64,000 bases of DNA, taken from the NCBI GenBank assembly GCA_012845835.1, contig JABAKD010000028.1, positions 12,524,717-12,588,716 of the forward strand, written 5' to 3'. The position numbers and the translations under genes are program-made. Every line of letters begins with the position of its first letter. Position 1 is the first letter of the stretch. A model generated the notes under the pieces. That model was not told the origin of the DNA. It made no database searches and saw only the letters and a program-made list of their open reading frames with translations. Origin of the DNA: Undaria pinnatifida. Its lineage: Eukaryota; Sar; Phaeophyceae; Laminariales; Alariaceae. Positions 1-14,200 of this stretch are shown piece after piece.

Positions 1-1261
1 AGGTGCTGGCAGCGGCGCCGGTGAAGTAGCTAGCGGTCGCGCCGGCTGCTCCGCCTCGGTGTTGATAGTCGGAGTAACTGGTTGCTGATAGCGCGAGCGG
101 AGAAGGCAGCGCGACGTAGGAGGGCAGGGAAAGCGTCAGAGATACAACGAACGGCCGCCCTCGGGCAAACTTGCACCAACAAGATAAGACGAAACAAGAC
201 AAGACAAGGCGAGACACGACCCATACAGTATAAGGCGTTCAGCCGCGAAAGCCATGCATATTCTCAATGACATCAACCCCAAAGCCCATCACCAACCTCA
301 ACCCCAACACCAACACCACGATCAAGGCAACAAGCTCATCTGAAGCAGTGCTCAGGCATACCCTATGCCCTTACCCACAACAAGAATTAAGTGCGTAAGA
401 CAATTGGTTTTGACTAAAATAGTACAGCTGCCGTAATAGGAATACGCGCAACAGGATATTTGTAACTGTTATCAACTTGTTAATGTTGTTGTTGTTGTTG
501 ATGTTGTAAAGCGGCAGCATATGGACTGTGGCCTGAATTGAGGCAATACAGTCGTTTTGTAAGGACAGCGTGATATCACCTACTCTGTATTTAGTGCGGT
601 AGCGGCTATCTCGCTCAGTTTTGACCGCTTTTCGATTCTGAGTTCAACACGTGTATACGGAAACCACTCGATGACGCGTCTCTGACGTCAAGGAGACCGA
701 ACATCTCCGTAATCCTCGATGACGTCCGACGACCGAGAGAGTCAGTCAAGACCTCGAGGAGGTTATTCCGCCACCGAGAAGATCCGTTACCCAAGACGGT
801 GTCCGCCAAACATATCATATCAAAACATGTCCATCGGAATCTCGATGAAGTTGTCACCCCATCATCGAGAAGATCCGTTACCAAACGGTGTCCATAAATC
901 TGTCCCTCGGAAACTCGATCAAGTTGTCACCCCATTGACAACATCCGATACCACGGAGCACCCCAGATCTCCACGGCTGGGTATGCTCCCGAGATTGTCC
1001 TTCGTCCTATATGCCTCTGTCCTATTTGTCCGCTGAAGGGATAGTGTCCCAATGTCATCAGCATAGGACCCACATGTCGGCGGATCCCTGGCAGCCGGGC
1101 GGGCTGTGCCTACCCGAGCTTGCCACTTCTTCTGTCGCGTCCCGTTGCCCGAGTCCTGCATTAGGCTCGTCGAAACTGCGGCTGCTTTCACGTGGATACC
1201 CCGACGCTTACCGTCTGGGGTAGGTGCGCTCGTAACGTCCGTGCAGCGTTACGAACCGAGT

Positions 1262-1340
1262 GAACAGCAATATGACTATGATTATGATTATGATTATTAT
1301 GACTATTATGATTATTATGACTATTGTTATTATCTTATGT
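1262..1340. repeat. TATGAT microsatellite
   Basis: Imperfect TATGATTATGATTATGA run with ATTATGACT variants. Confidence 0.8.
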
Positions 1341-1371
1341 CTTGTATTATTACGTACAGTACTACTGCTAT

Positions 1372-1600
1372 TTTCGGGTTGTTACCACGCTTGTTGCCTC
1401 CCACGACATGTTGAAAACCAAAACCAGATGCCATTTTCGGGTAGTGATTTCATCCGAAAATGGACCCCCTTTTTCGGGTGGAGGCCGACCCGAAAACGAC
1501 ATCCGAAAATGGAAGCCTGAAAAATGGCCAGTTCCGGGTCTATAAGAAAGGCAAACAGGTTTTGCGAGCCGAAAACGTTCATTTCGGATCCAGAAACGGT
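1372..1600. repeat. TTTTCGG/CCGAAAA foldback cluster
   Basis: Alternating CATTTTCGG and CCGAAAATGG units in both orientations could fold on themselves; a MITE-like palindrome with no clear ends. Confidence 0.4.
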
Positions 1601-1914
1601 GTTATAAGAGATGGCCTCAGTCATATCGAAAGGCGTCGCGATTTCTACGAGGCGCCGTGAAAAATAGGAACGCGCATTCGCTCCTATTAATAATTATGAA
1701 TATCAACATAATACAAGACTAATGGTGAAAACAGGACAATAATAATATAAACCGACCCAAGACGTTCATCCCATACTCCCACCCACACAACCAACACCAC
1801 CATACGACGCCTGACACCAACACTAACACCAACAACAGCACAAACACCAGCACCATCACGAACACCAACAACACAACAACCAACCCCACATTCTACGCGT
1901 CACCAAAAACTCAC

Positions 1915-1965
1915 CATCACCCTTTGGTCGTTCATGCATCGCATGCACGAGCCTCCTGAGCTCAT
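1915..1965 (-). pseudogene. Partial copy of MORN exon 11 (3' part)
   Basis: The copy matches the GDELRRL part of exon 11 and its donor region at an offset of about 205 bp. A small insertion shifts the frame. It ends in a stronger donor, GTGAGT, than the genuine copy. Confidence 0.55.
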
Positions 1966-2059
1966 CACCCTCTATTCAAGCCACACCAACACCAGCACCT
2001 ACACCGACCACCAACACAACACCATCACCAACCATCACCGCCACACGTCACCATCACCA

Positions 2060-2297
2060 CTACAACAGCGCCCTATGAGACCAACAGCAGGCCAAGTCAC
2101 CAACACCACCAATACCCACCATCATCCTTTGGTCGTTGATGCGTCTCATGAGCCTCCTGAGCTCGTCTCCCCCCTTCTCCTTGCACCGTACGTCGCAGTC
2201 TCCGGTGCATTCGACACCGTCCGCACGGAAGTGGATACTCCTTGCGCCTTCCGCCGTCGAATCCATGGCCTTATCGTCCTCCCATTGACACTCGTAT
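2060..2297 (-). CDS. MORN gene exon 11 (last recognised)
   Basis: After acceptor CATGTTAG the frame gives YECQWEDDKAMDSTAEG, a decayed last MORN repeat. A Cys-containing charged tail follows (GDELRRLMRRINDQRMM). It either reads on to a TGA at 2060 or uses a GTGGGT donor at 2119. Partial copies of this exon lie on both sides. Confidence 0.6.
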
Positions 2298-5200
2298 CTA
2301 ACATGGATAAAAATACAACGGCATTAACAGCGGGTACCAAAAAATGGGGCAAAAAAAAAAACCGAAAAACGGAAAACGAAAAACGAAAATGAGCTATCGT
2401 AACCGTTTCTAAAAACTTGATTATATTTGAGTGCCGTAGTCTAGGTATAAAGGGCATCAAAAGTTACCAGGTACGATAAAACGGAAGTGGATATACTCCG
2501 TCAGCCCTCCGCCGTCGAATCCATCGCTTCATCGTCCCTTCACTGGCACTTGTATCTACGCCACGTCAATAACAACGCTAACCACGATAAATGCGGATGA
2601 CCGCGGAAAATTGACAATTGAAAACTGAAAATCGGCAATCGTGCGATCTTAATCCCTTTCGGAATTGAAGGAAAACAAAAAATTCTTGCATACCCCTAGG
2701 CGGAACAGTGAGGACTTGACTTGATCTCTCTGCAGAGGGAAAAAGTGACGACAACTTCAACATCAAAGCCAGCCAAAAAAAGGCAAACAAGGGGCGAAAG
2801 TGACAGTTGGCAAACGGGCAAACTTAAAACCGTTCTTACCCGTCTGTCCCTTCTAATACTACCACCACACTGCAAAAAGTCGTCCTACGCGGACGTACGA
2901 TCATATTACCACCAGAGCTGCCGCGCGCTTACACTATTGACAACAAGGGAACGCGCACCCTGGTGTGATAGACACCAACCAAGGAGTGAATCCGTGCATT
3001 CGACTTTACATCATCGTCCTCCCTACCCCCTCCTTTCTGCCTTGTCGGTGAAACCAGACGTGCTTCGTCAAACGGCTCTATAGGGATGCGAGGGTCTATG
3101 CTATTATGGTATCAAGACCCAAGCCGTGCATCAACCTGAGGACATCCCCTTTAACTCCCCCCCCCCCCGCGCGCGCCTCCCCTCCCCCCCCCCCGGGGAT
3201 GTGATTGTCCTTTACCTGGAACTATCCGGGAATATGATGCTGCCGCGGCCCATCCTTCGGTCGTCGTTGAACATCCCCTCGAACGTGAGCCCCAGTTCTG
3301 TCCACTCGTACCGCCCTCGCCCACTTCTTCTGTCTGCCTTCCAAGACCCGCGGTAAACGTCCCCGTGCGGCCAGCGGTACACACCCACACCGTGCATACG
3401 CCCGTTGAAAAAGTCGCCCTCGTAGCTGCGTAAAAAAGGAAACGGCATCCACGCGACAATAGCACTTGAACAATTTCGCAATAAACCTATGGTGAAGTTG
3501 CCATTTGGACACAAAACGTTCCGAAGTATCTAGTTATTTTCGTCGCAAATCAAAAACTGCACCAAAATGCTCGGAATTAGCTAGTTATTGTCATCGCAAA
3601 TCAAAAACCGTACCAACGTTGTGTGTGTGTTAAAACAGCTCGCCCCCGTAGCTGCAAAAGCGAGCCGGCATATAGACAGTACGGACAGCACTTAACCCCC
3701 TTTGGAACCCCCAAACCCCTCCCTATACTAATCCCAAGTAATTTCACCCAAAACGGGTTTCCAGTCGTAACGGCGTTAAGAAAAGCGTAACCCATTTAGA
3801 ACCGTATACTGTTCCTGGTATACACAACTTAGTTGGGATGATCAGAACAACACAATTTCTGCAGCGGTTGGTTACAGGGTACATATTTTAAAAACAAGCT
3901 TCATATTATGAAATCCTCACATTACGATGTTTTGAGTCTGCAGAGGCCCCCAAAAAAAGTTTTAAAAAAACAGAGAGGTTTTCACGGGTCGTGACACTCG
4001 GCCCGCGGGTCGGGTCAGAATTTTTTCTCAAACCCACGGGTTGCATCGGATAGGGTAAAAGGAGGCGCTCGAAATCTCTCATGGGTTGGCTCGGATCGGG
4101 TGAGGAAATTTTCCAAATCTCACGGGTCGGGTCGGGTTATCCTGCCTCGATCCGATCCGAGAGAAGAGAGTCGGGCAGGGTAAGGAGGTGCTCGAAATAT
4201 TTCATGGATCGAATCGGATCGGGTCGGATCGGATCGGACCGGATCGGATCAGCAAGTTTTCGAATCTAATGGGTAGGGGCGGGGCGGGTCATCCTAACAC
4301 GATCCGACCCGCGAAGAGAGACCCGACCCGCGAAAACCCCGGAGAAAAAAAAGCTCGTTATATTGCATTATAACTGCACTCACGTTTTCGGGGAAAACAA
4401 CTTCAAACTGGTGTGGGCACTTGCTACCATACAAGTGCACCGATTTTTTCTCGAGCTCCTCGCTTGAGGAGCTCCATACCCCATACCTACTATTAATACC
4501 ATACTACTATCATACCATTCATAATATCATACTACTGCTGCTATAATACTACTGCTGCTGCTGCTGGGCGGGTGGTGGTGGGTGATGGGTGGGTGGTGGT
4601 GGTGGGCGGGTGGAGGTGGCGGAGATGGTGATGGAGGTGGTGGAGATGGTGGTGGAGATGGTGGTGGTGGTGGGCGGGTGGTGGTGGCGGGTGGTGGTGG
4701 TGGGTGGTGGTGGTGGGTGGTGGTGGTGGTGGTGGTGGTAACTGATTTGGAGCAAAATGAACGTGAAATCTGATCAACAAATCCCCAAGGCCTAGGCATA
4801 CAACAAAACAAAAAAAGAACATCGCAACACCCAAGTCGGAAAATTCGGGCGAGTTTTAGGTAAAGGAGCGATGTCATTCACAAATTATTTGCCAACAGCA
4901 GTGCTACGTACGAACCCCTATGGCGTCGTACTGGTACACACAGTTGTAGCAGAAAGAAAAATCACCTTGCCCACAACCTCAAGTGCACTCGTGTTTTTGG
5001 GGACAGACTACCTGGCTCTAGTGCGCTTTTGTTTAAGAGGTAAAAGGATACAAGTGGTGTTGCGTGCTGTACTACTAAAGACGTATGTGTCACAATATAA
5101 AAAAGAACACATATGACGATAGTACCAACGGGGACCACCGGTAAGGCCCGCTATCGCTACCGCGGGAACTGAAGGACACGACAGCTAGCGCTGGGTCGCG

Positions 5201-8200
5201 AATGAAACTGAGTTAAACTGACACACGACGTGTATGACAACACGTGCAAGTGAGGTGAGCTTAAGCTTCATTTTGCCCCATCCGCGGCAGGATGAAAAAA
5301 AAAAAAACACCTGTGAGGATGGCTGTGACGCGCGAGCAAATCCATCACGATGGCTGCGACGTGCAAAAATCCACCTCACCTCGCTCCCTCAGCCTTAAAC
5401 TCGTACACCCCGGTGCCGGACATGGCCCCCTCCCTCCACTCCCCGGCGTAGCTGTCGCCGGACGGAAAAGTGGCGCGGCCTTTGCCGTGCACTCGTCCGT
5501 TGCGGTACTCCCCTTCGTACACGGCTCCGTTCGTGTACCAATAGCAACCTGTTCAAGTTCAAGTTCAAGTTCAAGTTCAAGTGACGTTGAAGTTAAGGCA
5601 TAAGTTAAGGTTGGAGTTGAATTTGAGCGAGATTGAACTTGAGTTTGAGTTTGAGTTTGAGCTCGAACTTCAGGTATAAAGTTTGACTTTGTTCTCGTGC
5701 GGCGTAGGTGTGACTTCGAACGCGAGTACGGGTTCGAAGTCGGAGTTTAATCGAAGGTTGCAGCCCGTTCACACCCTTGCCACAAGTGGTTTGACGGTAC
5801 GTACCGGTACATCATTTCGACGGCATATTCTTGCTGCATGCCAGTACTACATCAAAAACCCCAACAGCAGTAGACGTATCCTCTAGGCCTATCAATCGGC
5901 AGCGAGCAGCGTCGTGCCGTCCCCTCGTACGCCTCTGGTATACGTGCGCAGCCATGCACGAAAAGTTCGATGCACGCGAGAAGAGTTGTCACACATTTTT
6001 TTCTCCTCCTTGCTTTGGGCCATGATAAGCTACGTCCGTTCGTAGAGCCCATGACTACAAGTACCAATGGTTAACTGTGTCGTACGCTAATTGAGCCATG
6101 TCGAACTCGGGATCCATACGTCATGTGCTTTAACGGATTTTAATTGCACTTACAGATCTCGTCGATGAAGAACCAAACAAGGCAGTATATTTCAAACAAA
6201 TTAATGGGTCCTCTTTTCGTCGCTCAAGCTCAATCCAAGGGAAGAATCAACGCAAAACAAAACAACGCACGAACAAAAATCGATAAATCGAGACTCTGCA
6301 TGCAAGCTAGGCTGATCTGGGACGCCAGCTGTTCTTCCCACGTCAGGCCACAAGCTCACTGCTGCAGCTTAGCAACCCAGGGAATGCACCCCGCCAGGGA
6401 AGAGCGTCGCATGAGAAACATGTTTATACTAAACAAAAATACTATAGCTAGGTCAGTTGTGAGTTCGATAAATTTAGAGTCGATACTCATGTTTGCAACT
6501 TGCGTGATGCACCGGCCGCTCGTTATTGTAATCCCCACTGCCTGTCCAAAATATGAGACTTCATGGGTATCGAAAAAACTACAGGTGACAACTGTGTCAA
6601 ATACAAGGACAGGACGAAGTGTGCCGAAACAAACAATAGTACCGCTCGCGCTGGAGCAAATAAAGCATAAAGCATAGATAGCGTGATTCACACCAGATAT
6701 CGGTAAAACCAATTATGTCAGGAGACGGTCAGTCAAGGGAAGACATCCAGCGGTCAGTGAAAGCGGTCAGTCAAATCGATCAGTCAAGGTTGTCAAACCG
6801 ATTGTTCCACACTAAATTCTAGTAGTTTGGCGTCAGTCAAGGAAGAAAATTGCCGTCGGTCAAGGGGTAAAGGTGCTGTTTCCTGACATGTGTTGGCTAA
6901 AACCGCTGTATAACTGTAGAGAGCAAACGTACTTAGAATAGGTCAACAAGAAAACAATGTAGAAAGCTTCTCACCCTCGCCGTGGTACAACCCAGCTTTG
7001 TAGGTCCCCACATATTTCTCTCCGTCTTTGTGAGTCGCGGTGCCCTGGCCGTGCGGCTTTCCCGACGCCCACTCCCCCTGCCAAAATTACAACGCAAACA
7101 CGAAGTCGCCATTACGCACGGATTAATTTAAGCCCGATACGACACGGCTATGTACGCAACAAACACGTCGCAAATTCAATAAAACCGCGAAACAAAAAAA
7201 AAACAGCACGGATATCTGTTCATTGGTTAATCCTTTTTACGTAAAAAAACGGGTCACGGCTTTTCAGCGCTGGTATCATACGTCACACTAGAGCATGGCA
7301 TTTGTTTTTAGAACAACACGACACGGCAAGACGGAGCGAAGATCGATAACACCGCAAAACCACAAAAAAAGCAGATATCTTATATATATATTACGTAAAA
7401 AACGTGCCATGATTTTTCAGCACAAGTGCATATACGAGTACTCGTGTTCAATTTATTCTTCTTTTTCCGTCTAAACACGGACTACCCCCCGACCCCCCCC
7501 GTCAAATCCCAGCTCACGGTCATGACGATTCTTACAACTCACCTCATATGTTCCCGCGTTGGAGTACCACATCCTACCGAAGCCGTGTCTCTTGTCCATG
7601 AAAAAGTGTCCCTCGTAGTGGGCTTTCCTCCGGTACACAGCCTTGCCGAAGCCCCACTTCATGTCGTCCTTCCACTCCCCCTCGTACCTGCAGTTACAGC
7701 AAAAAAAAACGCCACCAAAATTAGCAACAAAATCCCACCATGGCCACACTTCATGTTGTCCTTCCACCCCCCCCCCATCGTATTTGCTGCTACAACCAAA
7801 TAAACAACAGCCAAAAACAGCAACAAAAGCGCACCAGCGGTACACCACCGCGTGAAAAAGGCTTGCTTGTAGTCGCAACGTAAGTAACAAGGATGCGCGC
7901 GACACGCGCTAAACAAGACGACACCTGTACTGCTGTGCGTTTTTTCTACGAGGTGTTTTCCATAAAACTGCACTTGGATTTTTGTTTGCCGCTATACTAC
8001 AATCAAGTTAAGTGAGAGACACAACAGGATTCTATACCGAGAGATCCACGGCAGGTTCCCCTTTGTTGTTTGGAGTAGAGAAAGTGCTGCGGCCCACCGC
8101 GGCTAATAGCAGTGGCGAATTGTACCGGGGAGTTGAAGCGGCGGATTGCTTCATGGCGAGTTGGCACGCGGATAACGGGAGAGGAGCTAGATGGTTACGC

Positions 8201-11200
8201 CACGCAGCAGAGGAAGCCAAGAGTGGCGGCGAGGGGAAAATATATAGTGAAAAAAAATCCTCTGAATGAGTCAGCTTTGGGCTCGATGAATTTAGGGTCC
8301 CGATACTCATCTTTGAAAGCTGCGTGATACATCGGCCGCCCGTTTTTCCTATGGATGTTGTCAGTACATGATACTTGTCCGCGTTAAACTTTCTTGTTAC
8401 GCTCACCTGTTCCCGTTTGCGTAGAAGTATGTCCCTCGACCGTGGCACTTCCCGCCATCGAACTGCCCTTCATATCTGTACAAAACCATCAACCGAACAA
8501 TCCAAAGGTTAAACGTGAACCAAACCATTACAAAATGAGACTCGCAATCAGATCCGGGGTCACACAGCAGGCCCTCCTCCCCCTTCTCCCTCCTACGGCG
8601 CATGCCTCTATGTTTATTGAGAAAAGGGTGCTTGCGAAAAGCGTTATTCGGAAAAAGTGTTTTCCTTCCGCTAAAAAGAGGGAATAATAGTGTTTGCGAA
8701 AAGCGTTCGTCGGAAAAAGTGCTTTCCTCCTGCTAAAAAAAGTGAATTCCTTTCCCATCACGATTTCGGTGTGTTTTGCGTTGGAAGTAAATAAAATCCT
8801 GCAGGCGACGCCTGCAAAATTGAGAGGGGAAGTGGGGATGTGCGGCAAGGAGACAAGAGAAAAAAACGAAAAGAAAAAAGAAAAGAAAGAAAAAAACTGC
8901 GTACGAGCAGCGACGGAAGCCAAACAACGGCCGCGGCGGCAGAGCTAACCGCAATGCCGCCGCTGCCATCCCACCAAAGCAAGCAGCAGCACAGCTAGCG
9001 GCAGCATCAGCTTCAGCAACAAAAACAAGCAGCACCAGCACCAGCGCCGGCAACAGCAACAGCTTCCAAATTAGCTGTTTTCAATTTTGGGACCGGCTTC
9101 CGTACCAGCATTTTTAACGTCGTGTGCTGATGCTGCTGCTGCTATTGCGATGGAATTGAAACGATACACGAGCTGCCATGTTGTCACGGCCTACCAGCAC
9201 AGCGGTACGAGCACGAGTACGAGTGGCCATTTAGGAACGACGCATTCTTCACCACGACACCAAGCTGGCGAGAGCGCACCGTCGTAGCAGCGGGCCGCCC
9301 GGCGGCCCGCTGGCACACTCCAACGCCGCTCGTCCGCATCATACTCTAGCTACACCTCTCGAGTCTGTGTGCCCTCATCGGTTGTTGTGCCGTGTCGACA
9401 CAGCAGGCGGTGGTGCATGCCAGGCAAGGAAGATGCGCCAGACAAATGCTCGGTGCGTTGTAGGCCAATGAAACAGACAGACAAAAAAGTAGCGCAACTT
9501 TGATCAAATCCTACCTTGGATATTTATTTATTTTGCCGTTTTATATACCAAGTACTTCCAAGTATAAAATATCGCAAAACTTACCTTCGGGATAATTTTT
9601 CAACAACTGTTTTTTGCGAAGAACGTTTTTCGCAAACACTTCTAAGGGTTTAGCATTTTATCCCTTCGTCCCGCACGGAATTGGGAACATGATGCATACG
9701 CTACGATAGGTACTGACTATTGACAAACTTACACAGTATTGCAGCAAATACTATTCTACATACGGCTACAGTAAAGAAAATGATGTACAGCAGCGTGCTG
9801 AAAGGGGGTCGGTCACCTTGCCCCCTGTGGAGTAGTAGCAAATGCCCTCTCCGTGCATCATGAATACGAATCGTGCACGGCTGCTCAGAGGGGAGCCTTA
9901 CCATGGTATTAATAGACTATACTGTTAGCATATCTACCGCAGTACTGCCGCAGTACCCCGAACCCTATGATGTACGATTCTGCTGTACAGCGGTGTGCTG
10001 TACGAGGGTCCACAACAGGGTAGTATGTGTCGGTCGCCCCGGTGGCGTATCAGGTTATCCTCGAGCCTGGTATAGGTCAGTTCCGTGAGTTCGAGCCCCA
10101 CCGAGTGCATACTCGTATAAATTCGTTGGGACTTTTTCTTGTGCACAAATTGTCTTGCAGAGAGCGCGAGAGCGTGAGTTAGCAACATTAGATGAAAAAT
10201 CGACGAGCAGTGCGATTGCTGAGCCCTATGCGCGATAAAAACTGAAGGCAAGAACCGGGGGGAAGAAGGGACGACACCTGTGACCACGGCTTGTCCAGAA
10301 GCTGGAAAGTAGAAGTGTGAGAAACAAAGAAAAGAAAAGAAAAAAAATCTTGATACATGCAGCAACAGTACGATGAACAAAAAATCGCATACGAGTATGA
10401 CTAGATGCTGGAAGGGGACCGGTCACCTGGCCCCTGTCGAGTAGTAGTAGATTCCCTCTCCGTGAGATTTTCCGTTGCGCCACTGCCCCACGTATCGGTT
10501 GCCAGACGCGTACCACGCGGTTCCCTCTCCTGATACCACAAGTCACATCAGCACAGGGGTTCGGTTGGTTTGGTTTGGTTTGGTTTGGTTTGGTTTGGTT
10601 TGGTTTGTTTTGTTTTGTTTTGTTTTGTTTTGTTTTGTTTTGTTTTGTTTTGTTTTGTTTTGTTTTGTTTTGTTTTGTTTTGTTTTGTTTTGTTTTGGTT
10701 TGTTTTGGTTTGGTTTGATTTGATCTGATTGGTTCGGGTCTGGGCTAGGTTGGGTTGGTTTAGTTTGTTTTGTTTTGGCTTGGTTTAGTTTGGTTTGGTT
10801 TGATTTGATTTGATTTGATTTGATTTGATTGGTTCGGGTCTGGGCTAGGTTGGGTTGGGTTGGGTTTTGATTTGGTTCGGGACTGGGCTATTAATAGGTT
10901 GATTTGATTTGCTTTGGTTAGGTTCGGGTCTGTGTTGTGTTGTGTTGACGACGGTTGAGCTGCGAGTTTCGAATAACGCCCGGCCGGTTCGGAATTCAGT
11001 TTGGTGAGCCGGGTTTCGTCCAGCTGCGAAAACGTTATTGGAGCATCTTTTCCGTGATCCTCACCGTGCTTGACGTTGTCTTGCCACTGCCCCTCGTAGC
11101 TCGACCCGTCGGGGTACAGGAACGACCCTCGTCCATGTCGCCTCCCTCCTTGCAACTCCCCGATGTAACGTCCGCCCGAAGAGTACGTAAACACGCCGCT

Positions 11201-14200
11201 CTTTTTCTTGCCCTGGACAGTTGAAGCGATGAATAATGTGGAAGCGGCGAAGCACGTTGAAGCGGGTGAGACGGTTGAGCGGATACAACGTTGAAGCTTC
11301 TAAGACGGCCAAAGCGAGAAGCGATGAAGAACGTTGAAGCTTATGAGATGGATGCAGTGGTTCGACCGCTGCAGTTTATAAGACGGTTGGAGTGGTTTAC
11401 GACGGTTGAAGCGATTGCAGCGGTTAAGACCGCTGAAGCTTACAAGACGATTGGAGCGGTTTAAGGCGCTTAAAGCTCACATTAGGGTTGCAGCGGTTAA
11501 GACCGCTGAATCTTATCAGACGATTGGAGCTGTTTAAGACGCTTAAAGCTCACAAGACGGTTCCAGTGGTTAATACCGCTGAAGCTTACACGAGCGGCTC
11601 AAGACGGTTGTAGCTTACAAGACCGTTGGAATTGTTCAAGACGGTTGAATCCTACAAGACGGTTGCAACGGTGAATATCGCGGAAGGTTATAAGACGGTT
11701 GGAGTGGTTTAAGACGGTTGAAGCGGTTGAGACGATTGAAGTGGCTAAGACGGCGGAAGCCTACAAGACGGTTGCCGTGGTCTAAGACGTTTGAAGCGAT
11801 GAAGAATGTTGAAACGGATACGATGGCTGACGTGGTGACGGTTGGAGCAAATAAGGCGGTCGGACCGATAAAGATGATTAACTGACGAAGAACGCTGAAG
11901 CAGTTAAGACAGTTGAAGCGGTGATTACAACGTTGAAGCCACGACGACGGTTAAAGTGATGAGAAATGTTGAACCGGAAGACAGTGTTGAAGCGGTGAGG
12001 TGATGAAGGTTGAAGCGGAAGACAATGTTGAAGTGCTTTGACGCGGTTGAATTGATGAGAAATGTTGAAGCGGTTAAGACAGTCGAAGTGATGAAGCCAG
12101 TGTTCAAGTGGCTAAGACGGTTGAAGCGACGAAGACAATGTTGAAGGGGTGAGGACGATTAAAGTGATGCAAAAGGTTGAAGCGGTTACAACGGTTGAGA
12201 TGAGGACAATATTTTGAAGTGGCTAAGACGATTGACCTGATGATGAACGTTGAAGCGGTTAAGACGGTCGGAGGTGATAAGACAATGTTGAAGTGGGCAA
12301 GACGGTTGACTTGATGAAGGCATCATTGAAGACGATGTTGATGCGGTGAGGACGATTGAAGTCATGAGGAAGGTTGAAGCGGTGACGATGATTGAAGATA
12401 TGAAGACAATGTTGAAGTGGTTGAGACCGTCGAACTGACGAGGAATGTTCAAGCGGTTACGACGAGATGGAGATTGATGGTTGAGAAGGCTGAATTGATG
12501 AGGAATGTTGAAGTGATGAAGACAATATTGAAGTGATTAAGACGGTCGAAGTGATGACAGTTGACGTGATGAAGGCAATTGGCGCGGACGAGACCGTTGC
12601 GGCCTGTAAGACGATTCGAGCGATGAAGACAGTTGCGGCGGTGAGACGGTCGAAGAGACGAAGACAACGTTGAAGTGGTTGAGACGGTTAAAATTTATTG
12701 TAAACATTGAAGCGGTTGAGGTGGTCGAAGTGATGAAGACAATATTGAAGTGGTTGAGACGGTTGAAGCCATGAAAACCGTGCAAGCGTTTCAAGACAAT
12801 TGAAGCGGAAAATGCCGTTCAAGCCTGAAACACGCCTGAAGGTTGAAGGGATGAAGACAGTTGCGGCGGTTAAGACGGTTGAAGCTGATAAAAGACTGTT
12901 AACGCGGTGAAGACGCTAGAAGCAGCGCACAAAGCAGTGTACAAAAAAGACCGCAGGCGGTCCCCAAGCAGAGGAGGAGAGGGGCTCAGAGTTATCGCAC
13001 CTGCACCCACGTGCCCTTGAAGCAAGAGCTGTCCGCGAAGTAGAACGTTCCTTGGCCGTGCTGAAGATCATTCTCCCACTCCCCCTCGTACCTGAAAAAC
13101 ACCGGTACAGGATACCGCAAGACCAATGGCAGTGATGGAAATACCGGTAAAAAACACCACAAAAACAGCAGCAGCGTTGGGGAGTTGCTAAACAGTTGAC
13201 ACGAACACACCTCAGCAAAACGGCGGTACGGCGTGGCAACAGAGCACACACAAGGACCCATCGGGACCGTCCTGAAGATCAAGCTTCGAGACATTATTCG
13301 GGCTGCTCATTTTTCCGCACACATACCAGTACTACGTCAGACAGAGAAACCACCACTTGTTCATAACGTTCTTAACATAGTTCTTCACACCATTGTACAG
13401 GCTGTTGTACGTGCTCATATAGGTTTACCTGGTACGTCGGAATACAACGGCACCGCAATTTCTCCGGACTGTTCTCAACGCCAGTCTTCGCGTCGCTTTT
13501 TGCGAAGCTCTACTAATCTAGCAAAGCCCTTCGGCACATGCTGCAATGTGTTTCCTACACTTATTTCGTTTCCTAACACGTGATTGTCGTTCTAAAGTGG
13601 CTTAAGGGCACGATTTCCTGCCGCAAAAACAAAAAGGTGAGAGTACACACTGTGCTACACACGCGCGCGCCCGATGCCGATCGGGATGAGCCCCCCCCCT
13701 CGCTGCCGCCTGCCAAGAGGGGAGCACGTGCGTGGTGTTCATGCTTTTGCCGAACAACGAGGCTCTCTTTGTGCCAATGTTGACGTTCATACAGCTCATA
13801 CGAGCACGTACAGCTCACATATGCGTTTACAGCTCATACAGCTCATACAAGCAAATACAAGCGTTTATAGCTCATATAGTGCATCTCATAAAAGGACATA
13901 GAGCCCATACAAGCACATACAGCTCAATACAAGCACACAGCGCTCATGCTACTCACACAGCACATACAAGCACATACGGCTAACGCAAGCGCTTACAGCG
14001 CCATCAAGCGTTTACAGCCCATACACGCTCTACATCCAAGGCTACACCAGGTTTACAACAACGCCTGCAAACGACGTCTAAACTAACCACGGGACGAGGG
14101 CGTTCGCTTACCTCCCCCCCCCCGCAAGGATCAACGTCCCTTCCCCGTGACGTTTGTCTTCCTCGAAGTCGCCCTCGTACCTGCCAACGTCGAAAAATAA

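Larger units (their letters stand above)
1..2059. other. No recognised gene; low complexity and repeats
   Basis: The interval holds a tandem unit of about 85 bp near 755-950 (GAGAAGATCCGTTACC twice), a TATGAT microsatellite, a TTTTCGG-rich foldback and A/C-rich CACCAA tracts. The ORFs here are short and unconserved. Further 3' exons or UTR of the MORN gene could lie here. Confidence 0.6.

Noticed and set aside
4549-4877. His/Pro-rich frames on the minus strand
   Set aside because: Translation of the GGT/ACC trinucleotide tract in several frames.
9934-10380. Protein-like frame with LTHALALSARQFVHKKK on the minus strand, repeated in other copies
   Set aside because: It recurs only inside SINE-A copies and is antisense to them, so it reflects repeat sequence and not a gene family.
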